The notes below the pieces were generated by a model. It did no database searches. It was not told where the DNA came from and saw only the letters and a program-made list of their open reading frames with translations. Positions 45,973 to 55,851 of a DNA stretch of 64,000 nt are shown piece after piece. The position numbers and the translations under genes are program-made. Source of the DNA: an uncultured Clostridia bacterium (lineage in GTDB: Bacteria > Bacillota > Clostridia > Lachnospirales > Anaerotignaceae); assembly GCA_944383885.1 (NCBI GenBank), contig CALWRF010000020.1:124001-188000 (forward strand), written 5' to 3'. Within the stretch, counting starts at the first letter, position 1. Each line of letters begins with the position of its first letter.

Positions 45973-47118
45973 TCAGTTATTCCAATCCTTAGGCGGACGA
46001 GGACCATAAAATTGGTAATAATCTGTTTTAATACGCCCGTTAAAGAGTTTTCTTTTTGCATCAGCTCTTTTACCAAAAAGCTTTTCAAAATACTCCATTG
46101 AGGTAATTACATAAGACGACCATGTTGGATTAGTTGCCATAAGCTTTCCAAGAGTCTTGTAAAGCTCCTCAACTGTTTTAAGCTCTCCTAATCTTTCGCC
46201 ATAAGGCGGATTTGTTATCATACAGCCGTAATCTCCCATTAAAGAAGCCTCTTTAAGAGGTTTAACACTAAATTCAATGCAGTCGTCAACACCGGCTTTT
46301 TCTGCATTTTCATTTGCCAGCTCAATAGCATCAGGGTCAATATCACTGCCGTATATTTTAAGTGGAAAATCATAGTCTATAGCTTTATAGGCTTCGACTT
46401 TAGCCTGTTTCCAAAGGGATTTATCTATCCTTTCCCACTGGTCGCAGGCAAAAGAACGGTTAAGACCCGGAGCGATATTTCTTGCTATTAAAGCAGCCTC
46501 AATAGGTATTGTGCCTGAACCGCACATAGGGTCAAAGAGTATTCTGTTTTTGCGCCAGTAACTTAAATCTATCATAGCTGCCGCAAGGTTTTCTTTTAAC
46601 GGCGCGTCCATTGCGTTTTGTCTGTAGCCGCGTTTATGAAGGCTGTCGCCTGAAGTATCTATTGTAAGAGTTGCCACATCATTAAGAAGTGCCACCTGTA
46701 TTTTATAATCTGCGCCTGTTTCATCGAACCAGTCTACATGATACTTCAGCTTAAGTTTTTCCACAACAGCTTTTTTAACTATTGCCTGACAGTCCGGAAC
46801 GGAGTGAAGTGCTGACTTAACTGACTTGCCTATAACCGTGAATTTGCCGTCAACTGGTATCCAGCTTCCCCAGTCAAGGGCTTTGACCGACTCAAAAAGA
46901 CTGTCAAAAGTAAGAACCTTAAATTCGCCCATTTTAATAAGTATTTTGCTTGGAAACCTCATCCATATATTGGCTTTGACTATATCGCTTTCATCGCCGT
47001 CAAACTCAACACGACCGTCGAAAGCCTTAATGTTTTCAAATCCAAGGTGCTGAGCCTCGCGTTTTATGCATGATTCAAGACCAAATGTAGATGTTGCTAT
47101 TAATCTTATATTTTTCAT
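45973..47118 (-). CDS. THUMP-domain class I RNA methyltransferase (RlmL N-domain type)
   Basis: A 381-residue protein. The THUMP RNA-binding domain (about 45-155) is followed by a methyltransferase with the DPMCGSGTIPIEAAL motif and the catalytic TNPPYGERL, which suits N2-guanine methylation. It matches the first half of E. coli RlmL, typical for Firmicutes (YpsC). The target is probably 23S rRNA G2445; this is family knowledge. Its start is divergent from tgt. Confidence 0.92.
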   Translation of the reverse strand: MKNIRLIATSTFGLESCIKREAQHLGFENIKAFDGRVEFDGDESDIVKANIWMRFPSKILIKMGEFKVLTFDSLFESVKALDWGSWIPVDGKFTVIGKSVKSALHSVPDCQAIVKKAVVEKLKLKYHVDWFDETGADYKIQVALLNDVATLTIDTSGDSLHKRGYRQNAMDAPLKENLAAAMIDLSYWRKNRILFDPMCGSGTIPIEAALIARNIAPGLNRSFACDQWERIDKSLWKQAKVEAYKAIDYDFPLKIYGSDIDPDAIELANENAEKAGVDDCIEFSVKPLKEASLMGDYGCMITNPPYGERLGELKTVEELYKTLGKLMATNPTWSSYVITSMEYFEKLFGKRADAKRKLFNGRIKTDYYQFYGPRPPKDWNN

Positions 47119-47256
47119 TTAATCACCGTTTCTTTTTATTTTGCGGACTGTAATATTTAGATTTTACCATAAATAAAAGGCTTTGTGAATTTATATTGAA
47201 AAAATAACAAAAAGAAGGTATATTTTTATTATTAATAAATATTGAGGAGCAGTTAA

Positions 47257-48423
47257 ATGTATAAACTATTAAAAACTATAGGAAGAGCAAAAAGAGGAGA
47301 GTTCCATACACCGCATGGAGTTATACAAACCCCTGTTTTTATGAATGTAGGAACATGCGCCGCCATAAAAGGCGCTTTATCAAGTGAGGACCTTGAGAGG
47401 ATTAAGTGTCAGGTTGAGCTTTCAAACACTTACCACCTTCATGTGCGCCCTGGTGATGAAATAGTTAAAAAACTTGGCGGGCTTCATAAATTTATGGCAT
47501 GGGACAAGCCAATACTGACTGATTCCGGCGGATTTCAGGTTTTTTCACTTGCGCAGCTCAGAAAGATTAAAGAAGAAGGCGTTTATTTTTCTTCGCACAT
47601 AGACGGCAGAAAAATATTTATGGGACCGGAAGAAAGCATGCGTATTCAGTCTAATTTAGCCAGCACAATAGCCATGGCTTTTGATGAGTGTGCTCCGGCT
47701 AAAGCTGACAGAAGCTATGTAGAAAATTCAGTTGCAAGAACAACCAGATGGCTTAAAAGATGTAAAACCGAAATGGACAGGTTAAACAGCCTTGATGATA
47801 CAATAAACAAAAAACAAATGCTTTTTGGAATTAACCAGGGTGCTGTATTTGACGATATCAGAATAGAGCATGCTAAAATTATATCGGATATGGATTTAGA
47901 CGGTTATGCCATAGGCGGTCTTGCCGTGGGGGAAAGCCACGAGGAAATGTACCATGTTATAGAACAGACGGTGCCGTATCTTCCGCAGAATAAGCCTACT
48001 TATTTAATGGGTGTAGGCACTCCTGAAAATATACTTGAAGCTGTTGAAAGAGGAATAGACTTTTTTGATTGTGTCCTTCCGGCAAGAAATGGACGCCATG
48101 CTCATGTTTATACCAACAAGGGCAAGCTTAATCTTTTAAATGCGAGATATGAGTTGGACGATACTCCTATTGATGATGAGTGCCAGTGCCCTACATGCAG
48201 AAGATATTCAAAAGCTTATATAAGGCATTTGTTTAAGGCTAAGGAAATGCTTGCAATGAGGCTTTGCGTTATGCATAATTTGTACTTTTTCAACAATCTT
48301 ATGGAAGAAATACGCAGTTCAATTGATAATGATACATTCTTTGAGTATAAAAAAATGAGGCTTGAAGGATTTAAAACTGCCGAAAATGACAAAGTTATAT
48401 ATAAAAGAAACAAGACATTATGA
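47257..48423 (+). CDS. tgt: tRNA-guanine(34) transglycosylase
   Basis: A 388-residue Tgt that exchanges guanine 34 for preQ1 in tRNAs with GUN anticodons. The catalytic DSGGFQVFSL and the second aspartate in FDCVLPARNGRHA are present. The C-terminal zinc site (CQCPTC...H) is complete. The start has GAGGAG. A yajC gene follows, as often with tgt; secDF and queA are not here. Confidence 0.96.
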   Translation: MYKLLKTIGRAKRGEFHTPHGVIQTPVFMNVGTCAAIKGALSSEDLERIKCQVELSNTYHLHVRPGDEIVKKLGGLHKFMAWDKPILTDSGGFQVFSLAQLRKIKEEGVYFSSHIDGRKIFMGPEESMRIQSNLASTIAMAFDECAPAKADRSYVENSVARTTRWLKRCKTEMDRLNSLDDTINKKQMLFGINQGAVFDDIRIEHAKIISDMDLDGYAIGGLAVGESHEEMYHVIEQTVPYLPQNKPTYLMGVGTPENILEAVERGIDFFDCVLPARNGRHAHVYTNKGKLNLLNARYELDDTPIDDECQCPTCRRYSKAYIRHLFKAKEMLAMRLCVMHNLYFFNNLMEEIRSSIDNDTFFEYKKMRLEGFKTAENDKVIYKRNKTL

Positions 48424-48442
48424 CAATTAAATTAAATTTTAG

Positions 48443-48471
48443 TTGACGGAGTTTATTAAATTTTATATAAT
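48443..48471 (+). promoter_or_regulatory. Promoter of yajC
   Basis: TTGACG (48443-48448), 17 bases, TATAAT (48466-48471). Confidence 0.6.
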
Positions 48472-48530
48472 TAGCTTATGTCTTAAAACAAACGGCATTA
48501 TATTTCATTTAATTAATGTTAAAGGAGCGT

Positions 48531-48995
48531 ATGCAAAAGATGTATTTATCAAGTTTACTTTTAGATGCCAGTACAGTAGTTAACGGCGCAAATGCCTCAA
48601 GCGGTTCAACTTCAGGCGGCGGAATGAATCCTATAATGATGATACTTTTCTACTGTATTGTTATTTTCGCTGTATTTTATTTCTTCTCAATTAAACCGCA
48701 GAGAAAGAAAGATAAAGAGCAGCAGGATATGAGAAATGCCATAAAAGTTGGTGATTCAGTACTTTTAAGCACTGGATTTTACGGAAAAGTTGTAGATATA
48801 ACAGCTGAGTGCTATATAATTGAGTTTGGTACAAATAAAGGTATCAGAATACCTGTTGTTAAACAGTCTGTTTATGCTGTTAAAGAACCTAACCTTACAA
48901 ATAAAGTTGAAGAAGAGCCTGAACCTGAAAAGAAATCTCTTTTAGGCGGCTTGTTTAAAAAAGATAAATCTTCAAGCGAAACAGAAACTAAATAA
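48531..48995 (+). CDS. yajC: Preprotein translocase subunit YajC
   Basis: About 154 residues, longer than the usual 85-110. A periplasm-facing N-terminal tail rich in S, G and N precedes a membrane helix (MNPIMMILFYCIVIFAVFYF). The YajC core follows (PQRKKDKEQQDM, then VGDSVLLSTGFYGKVVD). A long acidic/basic tail (EEEPEPEKKSLLGGLFKKDK) ends it. It joins SecDF at the Sec translocon. ATGs at 48516, 48531 and 48540 are all in frame; AAAGGAG at 48521-48527 rules out 48516 and leaves 48531 or 48540. Confidence 0.88.
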   Translation: MQKMYLSSLLLDASTVVNGANASSGSTSGGGMNPIMMILFYCIVIFAVFYFFSIKPQRKKDKEQQDMRNAIKVGDSVLLSTGFYGKVVDITAECYIIEFGTNKGIRIPVVKQSVYAVKEPNLTNKVEEEPEPEKKSLLGGLFKKDKSSSETETK

Positions 48996-49007
48996 TAATT
49001 GGCAGTT

Positions 49008-49043
49008 AATTAAGGCATCTTTTTTAAGATGCCTTAATTATTT
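49008..49043 (+). terminator. Intrinsic terminator of yajC
   Basis: AATTAAGGCATCTT (49008-49021) pairs perfectly with 49026-49039 around a TTTT loop and is followed by ATTTT. Confidence 0.8.
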
Positions 49044-49084
49044 TAGTAATTAAAAATCCTAAACTTATATTTTATGTATATTTT

Positions 49085-49112
49085 AGACGCCTTAAAAGGT
49101 GTCTCTTTTTAT
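49085..49112 (+). terminator. Second hairpin before the SpoIID-like gene
   Basis: AGACGCCT (49085-49092) pairs with AGGTGTCT (49097-49104; one G-T pair), followed by CTTTTT. It could back up the yajC terminator. Confidence 0.5.
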
Positions 49113-49191
49113 CCTTTTTTGTTGCGGCTGAAATTAAATAATGCTAAAATAATTTATATGCATTCAAACTAAATGAAAAGAGAGATTTATA

Positions 49192-50856
49192 TTGAAAAGA
49201 ATTATAAGAATATTAGTATCAGCCGCAGCTTTATGCGCATGTTTAGTTATTCCAATGCCGGCTATGGGCTATACCGTACCTGATACTGTAAGGGTTGGTC
49301 TTGAATATAAATATAAAAATGCTGCTTCTGTGCCTGTTTCAAACAAAAATATTATAATTGGTTCTGAGCAAAACGGCAGTTTTGAGGAGGAAACGGAATT
49401 ATCAGGAACGTCATTTACTTTTAATGTTCCTCAAAGTACAATTATAGATGCTAATGAGTATTATCCAAGCTATGATAAGGCATTATACGCCTGTAAGGAT
49501 TTGAATGACATGTGGGGGTATATATCAGTCCCGGCATTTGTAGATGAAGGGCTGTGGGGAGTATATATATATGATACAGGAAGTGACAGCATTTCGTATG
49601 CCGCAGATACAGTGTCAGGCAAAGTTGCAGACGGAACAGAAATTATTGTGCTTAAAGATTTATCTGAGCCGGTTATGTTCTTTGACGGAATCAATCCCCA
49701 AATAGAATCAGGGGACAGTAATGTGGTAACTCTTTCAGACAGAAGCTATAGAGGCAGGATTGAGTTTGGAAGGTATACAGGAGGAAATATTACCGCCGTT
49801 AATGTTGTAGGGCTTGAAGAATACCTTTACGGTGCTGTTCCAAGCGAAATGCCGTCATCTTGGGATATTGAAGCTATAAAAGCCCAAGTTGTAGCCGCCA
49901 GAAGCTATGCGCTTACAAGACGTGATATGAAAGTGCATGAATCCGATGGGTATGAGCTTTGTGATGGCACAAACTGTCAGGCTTATATTGGGTATACAAA
50001 TGAAAGTGAGTCTGTAAAAAACGCTGTTGACTCAACTGAAGGAATATTAGCGTATTATAACGGTCAGCCTATTAATGCGGTGTTTTTTTCATCAAGCGGC
50101 GGTTCAACGGATAACTCTGAAAATGTTTGGACAGATGCAGTTCCTTATTTAAGAGCTGTTCCGGAAATTAATGAATCTGCTCCTTCGTGGACAAGAACAT
50201 TTACTCAGGAGGAATTGGGTTCTTTATTATCGGCTAAAGGCAAAAATGTAGGGACAGTTGAAAGCATAACTGTTTATACAGGTCAATACGGAAGGGTCCA
50301 AAAATTAGAGGTAAATGGTTCTTCAGGAAGCGCTGTGCTTGAAAAAGAAGAAACGAGGACATTCTGCTCAGCGTCTTCACAAGGTTCGCTTGTAAGCAGG
50401 ATGTATGCTGTTAATTCAGATGAAATATATGCTCCTAATGAGAGCAGTACAGATTTTCAGGAAGAATATACAAATGAGGACTTTAATAGCACAGGGTCTA
50501 TTTTTGTGGCAGATACAAACAGTACAATACAAGTTGACACGGAAAATTTATATGCCGTTAATTATTCAGGAGAAGGAGAGGCTGTTTCTGGCACAATACA
50601 TGCTGTTACATCTGATGGGGAAGAAACAATAAGCACTCAAAATTCTGTTGAAAAGAATACAAATGTTTATTCTGTCAGCAACAAAATATATGAAGGCGGC
50701 ACGGTCTATCCTGTTGACGGCAAATTTGTTTTTTACGGCAGAGGAAACGGACATGGTGTTGGTATGAGCCAGTATGGCGCTAAAGGCATGGCTGAAGCCG
50801 GATACAGCTATAAAGAGATACTTGAATATTACTATACAGGAATTACAGTTGAATAA
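49192..50856 (+). CDS. SpoIID/LytB-domain secreted protein
   Basis: A 554-residue exported protein with a signal peptide (about 1-26, ending PAMG). The SpoIID domain (about 185-400) contains LEEYLYGAVPSEMP with the catalytic Glu, the AQVVAARSYAL strand and the SSSGG turn. The C-terminal half includes the RGNGHGVGMSQYGAKGMA segment, which completes the SpoIID active-site region. Between them is a less conserved insert. It should be a lytic transglycosylase that removes peptide-free glycan in engulfment or in cell-wall turnover. It is larger than Bacillus SpoIID. The start is TTG with AAAAGAGAG upstream. Confidence 0.9.
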   Translation: MKRIIRILVSAAALCACLVIPMPAMGYTVPDTVRVGLEYKYKNAASVPVSNKNIIIGSEQNGSFEEETELSGTSFTFNVPQSTIIDANEYYPSYDKALYACKDLNDMWGYISVPAFVDEGLWGVYIYDTGSDSISYAADTVSGKVADGTEIIVLKDLSEPVMFFDGINPQIESGDSNVVTLSDRSYRGRIEFGRYTGGNITAVNVVGLEEYLYGAVPSEMPSSWDIEAIKAQVVAARSYALTRRDMKVHESDGYELCDGTNCQAYIGYTNESESVKNAVDSTEGILAYYNGQPINAVFFSSSGGSTDNSENVWTDAVPYLRAVPEINESAPSWTRTFTQEELGSLLSAKGKNVGTVESITVYTGQYGRVQKLEVNGSSGSAVLEKEETRTFCSASSQGSLVSRMYAVNSDEIYAPNESSTDFQEEYTNEDFNSTGSIFVADTNSTIQVDTENLYAVNYSGEGEAVSGTIHAVTSDGEETISTQNSVEKNTNVYSVSNKIYEGGTVYPVDGKFVFYGRGNGHGVGMSQYGAKGMAEAGYSYKEILEYYYTGITVE

Positions 50857-50880
50857 CTGATTTAATTACATAAACATCAA

Positions 50881-50915
50881 AAAAGCGCAGATTAAAAATA
50901 TTCTGCGCTTTTATG
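50881..50915. terminator. Bidirectional terminator
   Basis: AAAAGCGCAGA (50881-50891) pairs with TCTGCGCTTTT (50902-50912). It lies between the convergent SpoIID-like and ylbJ genes. Confidence 0.8.
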
Positions 50916-50980
50916 CTGTTTTTAATCTTAATTATACATGTTAAAAGCATTTTAAATCTGTATACATACAGCACTTCGTA

Positions 50981-51958
50981 TCACAAAAAAGCAGTTATGC
51001 ATAAATATGTAAAAACTGACGTTAACATACCGTTTATAAACTTACAAAGAACAAAAAAAGGTATATTTATTTTTGTTTCTTTAAGAAAATCCGCACATTG
51101 AGCTATAACTGAAACTCCTCCAAAACTAACCATAAACGCGCCTAAAGCGCTTTTTAGAGCTAATGGAGAAGGGCTGTTTAAAAGTGAACTTACACCGCAG
51201 GTCATTTCAAGAATGCCGGAGAGCATTGACTTTATATCATAGCTGCTGATTGGAAGAAAGCTTGATATAAGGGATGAAAAAACATCAGTAACATCAAGGA
51301 TTTCCAGCATACCGCCTATTACGGAAAATAAAACAACATATCCGCCTACGCGTATAACGGCTTCGCATGAGTTTTGCACAGCAGATGCACTTTTTTTGTT
51401 TTCATCACAGCAGGCAAATACGGTTTTTTCGGCTGATGATGTAAATTTTAAAATACTGTTGTTAATTACTGCACCGGTTAGTATATTTGACAATATAGAA
51501 CAAAAAAGTATTATATACCCGGCTTTCACACTGTTTAAAACAGCACAAGATAGTGTACCTACAATAAACATGGGACCGGCATTGGTGCAAAAAACCATAA
51601 GTTTTTGGACATCAAGTATTTTAATCTGATTTTTGCAGTATAAGTCAGCAGCTATTTTTGCGCCCAAAGGATAGCCTGATAAAAGCCCGAACAAAAAAAC
51701 AATAAAGCCGTTTTCGCTTACATTGAATAATTTTCCAAATGGTCTTGTTAAAAAACGCGGAAAACCGGCATTTCCAGAACGTGATGTTATAATATTTACT
51801 GCTACCATAAAAGGAAACAGCGACGGTATGACATTATTAAACCATGCTAAAAGACCGCTTTTGGCGAAATATATTGTCTGTTTTGGATAAATAAGAAGAA
51901 AAACCATAGCTAAAAGAGCTGAAGAAGTTACTAAATTTATTTTCAAAATATTTTTCAT
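50981..51958 (-). CDS. ylbJ: Sporulation integral membrane protein YlbJ
   Basis: A 325-residue membrane protein of the nucleoside-recognition (Gate) fold with about eight helices. The N-terminal GLLAWFNNVIPSLFPFMV and the GLLSGYPLGAKIAADL stretch are typical of YlbJ. In Bacillus it is needed for spore heat resistance under sigma-E. It is next to tmcAL, matching the ylb gene order of Bacillus. The promoter was not identified. Confidence 0.88.
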   Translation of the reverse strand: MKNILKINLVTSSALLAMVFLLIYPKQTIYFAKSGLLAWFNNVIPSLFPFMVAVNIITSRSGNAGFPRFLTRPFGKLFNVSENGFIVFLFGLLSGYPLGAKIAADLYCKNQIKILDVQKLMVFCTNAGPMFIVGTLSCAVLNSVKAGYIILFCSILSNILTGAVINNSILKFTSSAEKTVFACCDENKKSASAVQNSCEAVIRVGGYVVLFSVIGGMLEILDVTDVFSSLISSFLPISSYDIKSMLSGILEMTCGVSSLLNSPSPLALKSALGAFMVSFGGVSVIAQCADFLKETKINIPFFVLCKFINGMLTSVFTYLCITAFL

Positions 51959-52005
51959 ATAATATTTATCCTGATGCTGTTTATTTTTATATATTTCATA
52001 TTGTG

Positions 52006-53220
52006 TTAAATTATTACAGGAGGGACTGTATAATTTTTATTCGGCTTTCTGTAAGATGGGTTATTTTGGCACATATAGTAAATATCATCGGCTTTTTTTT
52101 CAAAATCAAAAAGGAATTTTCCTTTTTTATCTAATTTTGATTCATCTTTTTTAATGTTTAGAATAACCGGTACAGAAGAATTTTCCATAATGTTTTTTAA
52201 AAGTGGCAGCGCGCTTTTTTTAAAGCCTAAAATACGTATATACTGACAAAAGCCGTTTTCTTTAAAATATGACATATCTTTTGATTTTAAGTTAAGTATT
52301 ATATGAATAAGCATGCGCTGTATGCCTGTAAATGAGTATCTTTTGGACTTAACATCAAAGGCGATATCTTTGAAATTATAATTGTTTTTAATCGATTTTA
52401 AAATTTTATTTTCAATGCCTTCCCTTATATCCAGTATGGCTTTTAATTCATCTGAAGAAGAAACCCTCAGTATGTAATTAAGTATATGAGAAAGGCTGTC
52501 GGCAGTAACTGTATTGCCGTTTACATAGCTTGTTTTTAATAAATCAAAAATGTTTTCTGGAACAAAATTCTTAACCGATTCCAAATCTTCGTTAAACAAA
52601 GAGCGTATTTTGGTTGCTGAGGCAAAGTTTTTTGTAATTTCCATGCTGTTATAGCCCTTATCCGTTCTTTTTACGGCAACAGGCGCAATATTTGAGTTTA
52701 ATTTATTAAGGGCTTTTAAATATTCGGAAGATAAAATATTATTCGATGAAAAAACTGGCGTATTTATACCGGATTTTTTTAGTGCTTTTTCCCTTGCGGC
52801 TGGATAGCTGAGACCCTGTGAAAGGTATATTGAAAGTTTTTCTTTAAACATATCATTTTCTTTTAAGACGGCTTTGGAAAATGTTTTTATTTCATTTAAG
52901 TCATCAGTTTCTGTTCCAAAAGAAATATAATTTACAATATTTGTTTTTTCCATTATGTCAACTGCGGCAGAGGCGAAGTATTCTGCGCTGCAACAGGAAA
53001 AAAAAGCCGGAAGCTCAACTACAATATCAACTCCGTTTAAAAGAGCGCACTTGGTTCTTGTCCATTTATCAAAAAGGGCAGGCTCGCCGCGCTGAACAAA
53101 GTTTCCGCTCATTACGGCAAGTATATAATCTGCTTTTGTAATAAAATGGCTTTTGGCAATGTGGTATTTATGACCATTATGGAAAGGATTGTACTCAGCT
53201 GTTATGGCAGTGTTTATCAT
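52006..53220 (-). CDS. tmcAL: tRNA(Met) cytidine acetate ligase TmcAL
   Basis: A 404-residue nucleotidyltransferase-fold enzyme that acetylates C34 of elongator tRNA-Met using acetate and ATP. The N-terminal motif TAEYNPFHNGHKYHI, then MSGNFVQRGEPA and KWTRT are intact. ATG 53220 has GGAGG upstream. Its acetate substrate is the end product of the pta-ackA pair encoded divergently next door. Confidence 0.94.
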   Translation of the reverse strand: MINTAITAEYNPFHNGHKYHIAKSHFITKADYILAVMSGNFVQRGEPALFDKWTRTKCALLNGVDIVVELPAFFSCCSAEYFASAAVDIMEKTNIVNYISFGTETDDLNEIKTFSKAVLKENDMFKEKLSIYLSQGLSYPAAREKALKKSGINTPVFSSNNILSSEYLKALNKLNSNIAPVAVKRTDKGYNSMEITKNFASATKIRSLFNEDLESVKNFVPENIFDLLKTSYVNGNTVTADSLSHILNYILRVSSSDELKAILDIREGIENKILKSIKNNYNFKDIAFDVKSKRYSFTGIQRMLIHIILNLKSKDMSYFKENGFCQYIRILGFKKSALPLLKNIMENSSVPVILNIKKDESKLDKKGKFLFDFEKKADDIYYMCQNNPSYRKPNKNYTVPPVII

Positions 53221-53306
53221 ATATTTCCTCCGTAAAGTGTTTTAACTTGATTATATCAGAGAATTTAAAAAATAAGTAATTTTTGGAGAAAAATTTTATA
53301 AAACTA

Positions 53307-53335
53307 TTGTAACCGTTTTGTCATTTGTATATAAT
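53307..53335 (+). promoter_or_regulatory. Promoter of pta-ackA
   Basis: TTGTAA (53307-53312), 17 bases, TATAAT (53330-53335). A cre-like sequence (TGTAACCGTTTTGT, 53308-53321) overlaps the -35 and matches the CcpA consensus at 12 of 14 positions. Confidence 0.5.
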
Positions 53336-53352
53336 ATTGTTTGATAATTAAT

Positions 53353-53415
53353 ACATGTATAGCGGAACTAAGCGCTTTATTAATTTGGCTAAAGCGCTTT
53401 ATCTGGTGTACATGT
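53353..53415 (+). promoter_or_regulatory. Palindromic leader of pta-ackA
   Basis: ACATGTA (53353-53359) pairs with TACATGT (53409-53415) and encloses a perfect 9-bp hairpin AGCGCTTTA/TAAAGCGCT (53371-53379 with 53390-53398). The decamer AGCGCTTTAT is also directly repeated. It could be an mRNA stem or a dyad operator. Confidence 0.45.
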
Positions 53416-53477
53416 GTTAAAAATACTAAATGGTAAAAGTTTTTATTAGTCTTTAAGACTTATAAGGAGGATTTAAA

Positions 53478-54479
53478 ATGGATTTTTTAACAAGCATTAA
53501 AGCTAAAGCGAGAGCCGCAAAGAAAACTATTGTTCTTCCGGAATCTCTTGAAAAGAGAAATCTTGAAGCTGCTGCAACTACACTTAAAGAAGGGTTTGCT
53601 GATATAATCCTTATCGGCAACAAAGACGAAATAACAAAGGCTGCACAGGAAGCAGGCGGCTTTGATGTATCAAAAGCAACAATTATTGATCCTGAAAATT
53701 ATGACAGATATGACGAAATGGTTAATCTTTTATGTGAAATAAGAAAGAGCAAGGGCTTAACACCTGAACAGGCAAAAAAGACTCTTGAAGACCCTCTTTA
53801 CTTTGGAGTTATGCTTGTTAAAATGGGCGTTGCAGACGGTATGGTTTCAGGCGCTATACATGCAACAGCGGATGTTATGCGTCCTGCCCTTCAGATTATC
53901 AAAACAAAACCTGGCATTAAAACAGCTTCTACATTCTTTGTAATGTGCTGTGACAAGAAAGAATTTGGTGATGACGGCATTCTTATGTTTGCGGACTGCA
54001 CGCTTAACCAGCAGCCTGATCCACAGCAGCTTGCTGAAATCGCTGTTACAACTGCTGACAGCTACAAAGCATTCTGTGACGGAGAGGCAAGAGTTGCTAT
54101 GTTAAGCCATTCAACAAAAGGTTCAGCTTCCCATCCTGATGTAGACAAAGTTGTTGAAGCTACAAAGATAGCTCACGAGCTTCGCCCAGATGTTAACCTT
54201 GACGGCGAACTTCAGCTCGACAGCGCTATTGTTCCTTCAGTAGGCGCTCAGAAAGCTCCTGGCAGCAAAGTTGCCGGAAAAGCAAATGTGCTTATATTCC
54301 CTGATATAGATGCAGGCAATATTGGTTACAAGCTTGTACAGAGATTTGCTGGAGCGGAAGCCTTTGGACCGATTATACAGGGTCTTGCTAAACCTGTTAA
54401 CGACCTTTCAAGGGGCTGCTATGCAAACGACATAGTTGCTGTTATTGCCATGACAGCTTTTGAAGCACAGATTATATGA
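53478..54479 (+). CDS. pta: Phosphate acetyltransferase
   Basis: A 333-residue Pta that converts acetyl-CoA and phosphate to acetyl-phosphate. It is the short single-domain form. Conserved stretches include VLPESLEKRNLEAA, MVSGAIHATADVMRPAL, STKGSA near the active site and VAGKANVLIFPDIDAGNIGYK. It is followed after 39 bases by ackA, giving the ATP-yielding acetate branch. The start has AAGGAGG. Confidence 0.97.
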   Translation: MDFLTSIKAKARAAKKTIVLPESLEKRNLEAAATTLKEGFADIILIGNKDEITKAAQEAGGFDVSKATIIDPENYDRYDEMVNLLCEIRKSKGLTPEQAKKTLEDPLYFGVMLVKMGVADGMVSGAIHATADVMRPALQIIKTKPGIKTASTFFVMCCDKKEFGDDGILMFADCTLNQQPDPQQLAEIAVTTADSYKAFCDGEARVAMLSHSTKGSASHPDVDKVVEATKIAHELRPDVNLDGELQLDSAIVPSVGAQKAPGSKVAGKANVLIFPDIDAGNIGYKLVQRFAGAEAFGPIIQGLAKPVNDLSRGCYANDIVAVIAMTAFEAQII

Positions 54480-54518
54480 TAAATTTTAATAAAAAGAATT
54501 AAGATAGGAGAAAATAAA

Positions 54519-55718
54519 ATGAAGGTTCTTGTTATTAACTGCGGAAGCTCATCATTAAAATATCAGCTTATTGATATGGATACGGAAACTTTACTTGCTA
54601 AAGGTCTCTGCGAGAGGATTGGTATCGACGGAAAGCTTAAACATGAGGCTGCCGGCAAAGACAAATATATTTCAGAAGCTCCGTTAAAAGACCATAATGA
54701 CGCTATAAAGGCTGTTCTTGAAGCTCTTGTTGATTCAGAGCATGGCGTAATTAAAGATATGAAGGAAATAGACGCTGTTGGTCACCGTGTTGCTCATGGC
54801 GGCGATCACTTCTCTAAGTCAGTTCTTATTACACCTGAAGTAAAAGAATATATTACAAAATATATTGAGTTAGCTCCTCTTCATAACCCGGCTAACCTTA
54901 CAGGCATTGAAGTTTGTGAAAAGCTTATGCCTGGTGTGCCTCAGGTAGCTGTATTTGATACAGCTTTCCACCAGACAATGCCTGAAAAAGCTTATCTTTA
55001 CGCTATACCTTACAAATATTATGAAAAATATAAAGTTAGAAAATACGGCTTCCACGGAACAAGCCACAAATATGTTTCTCAGGAATGTGCTAAAATGATG
55101 GATGTTCCTATTGAGAATACAAAAATTATTACATGCCATCTTGGAAACGGCGGCAGTGTGACAGCTGTTCAGGGCGGTATTTCAATTGATACTTCAATGG
55201 GCTTTACACCGCTTGACGGTATTGCTATGGGAACAAGAAGCGGCAGCATTGACGCAGCGGCAGTTCTTTTCATTATGAAAAAAGAAAATCTTTCTATTGA
55301 TGAAATGGACAGAATACTTAATAAAGAGTCAGGCGTTTACGGCATCTCCGGTGTATCAAGCGATTTCAGAGATATTGAAGAGGCAGAAAATGAAGGCAAC
55401 AAGAGGGCAGCTCTTGCGCTTGAAACATTTGCTTACAGAGTTGCTAAAACAATCGGCGAGTATGTTGCAACAATGAACGGTGTTGACGCTATTGTATTTA
55501 CAGCAGGTCTTGGTGAAAACAGCGGTCCTACAAGGCAGCTTATCTGCAATTACCTTGGATATTTAGGCATTGAACTTGACAGCTATAAGAACTCACTTAG
55601 AGGACAGGCAGTTGAAATTACAACAAAACAATCAAGAGTGCAGGTATATGTAATACCTACAAATGAAGAGCTTGTTATAGCAAGAGATACTAAAGAAATA
55701 GTTGAGGCTCAGGCTTAA
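54519..55718 (+). CDS. ackA: Acetate kinase
   Basis: A 399-residue ASKHA-fold kinase that makes ATP and acetate from acetyl-phosphate. Signatures are intact: [42 protein letters not shown]-like CHLGNGGS and FTAGLGENS. It is in one operon with pta. The start has GATAGGAG. Confidence 0.97.
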   Translation: MKVLVINCGSSSLKYQLIDMDTETLLAKGLCERIGIDGKLKHEAAGKDKYISEAPLKDHNDAIKAVLEALVDSEHGVIKDMKEIDAVGHRVAHGGDHFSKSVLITPEVKEYITKYIELAPLHNPANLTGIEVCEKLMPGVPQVAVFDTAFHQTMPEKAYLYAIPYKYYEKYKVRKYGFHGTSHKYVSQECAKMMDVPIENTKIITCHLGNGGSVTAVQGGISIDTSMGFTPLDGIAMGTRSGSIDAAAVLFIMKKENLSIDEMDRILNKESGVYGISGVSSDFRDIEEAENEGNKRAALALETFAYRVAKTIGEYVATMNGVDAIVFTAGLGENSGPTRQLICNYLGYLGIELDSYKNSLRGQAVEITTKQSRVQVYVIPTNEELVIARDTKEIVEAQA

Positions 55719-55726
55719 TTTTTAAT

Positions 55727-55760
55727 CAGCCGGATGATATTTTTCTCCGGCTGTATAATT
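55727..55760 (+). terminator. Terminator of pta-ackA
   Basis: CAGCCGGA (55727-55734) pairs with TCCGGCTG (55747-55754), followed by an AT-rich tail with a TTTTT run. Confidence 0.65.
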
Positions 55761-55794
55761 TTTATATTTTTTGATATAAAATCTAAAAAATATT

Positions 55795-55823
55795 TGACAA
55801 AATTATTGCTGTTGTATATAATG
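55795..55823 (+). promoter_or_regulatory. Consensus promoter of yceD-rpmF
   Basis: TTGACA (55795-55800), 17 bases, TATAAT (55818-55823): a perfect consensus, as expected for a ribosomal-protein operon. Confidence 0.75.
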
Positions 55824-55851
55824 ATAAAAGTGTGACTTTCGGGGTGATATT

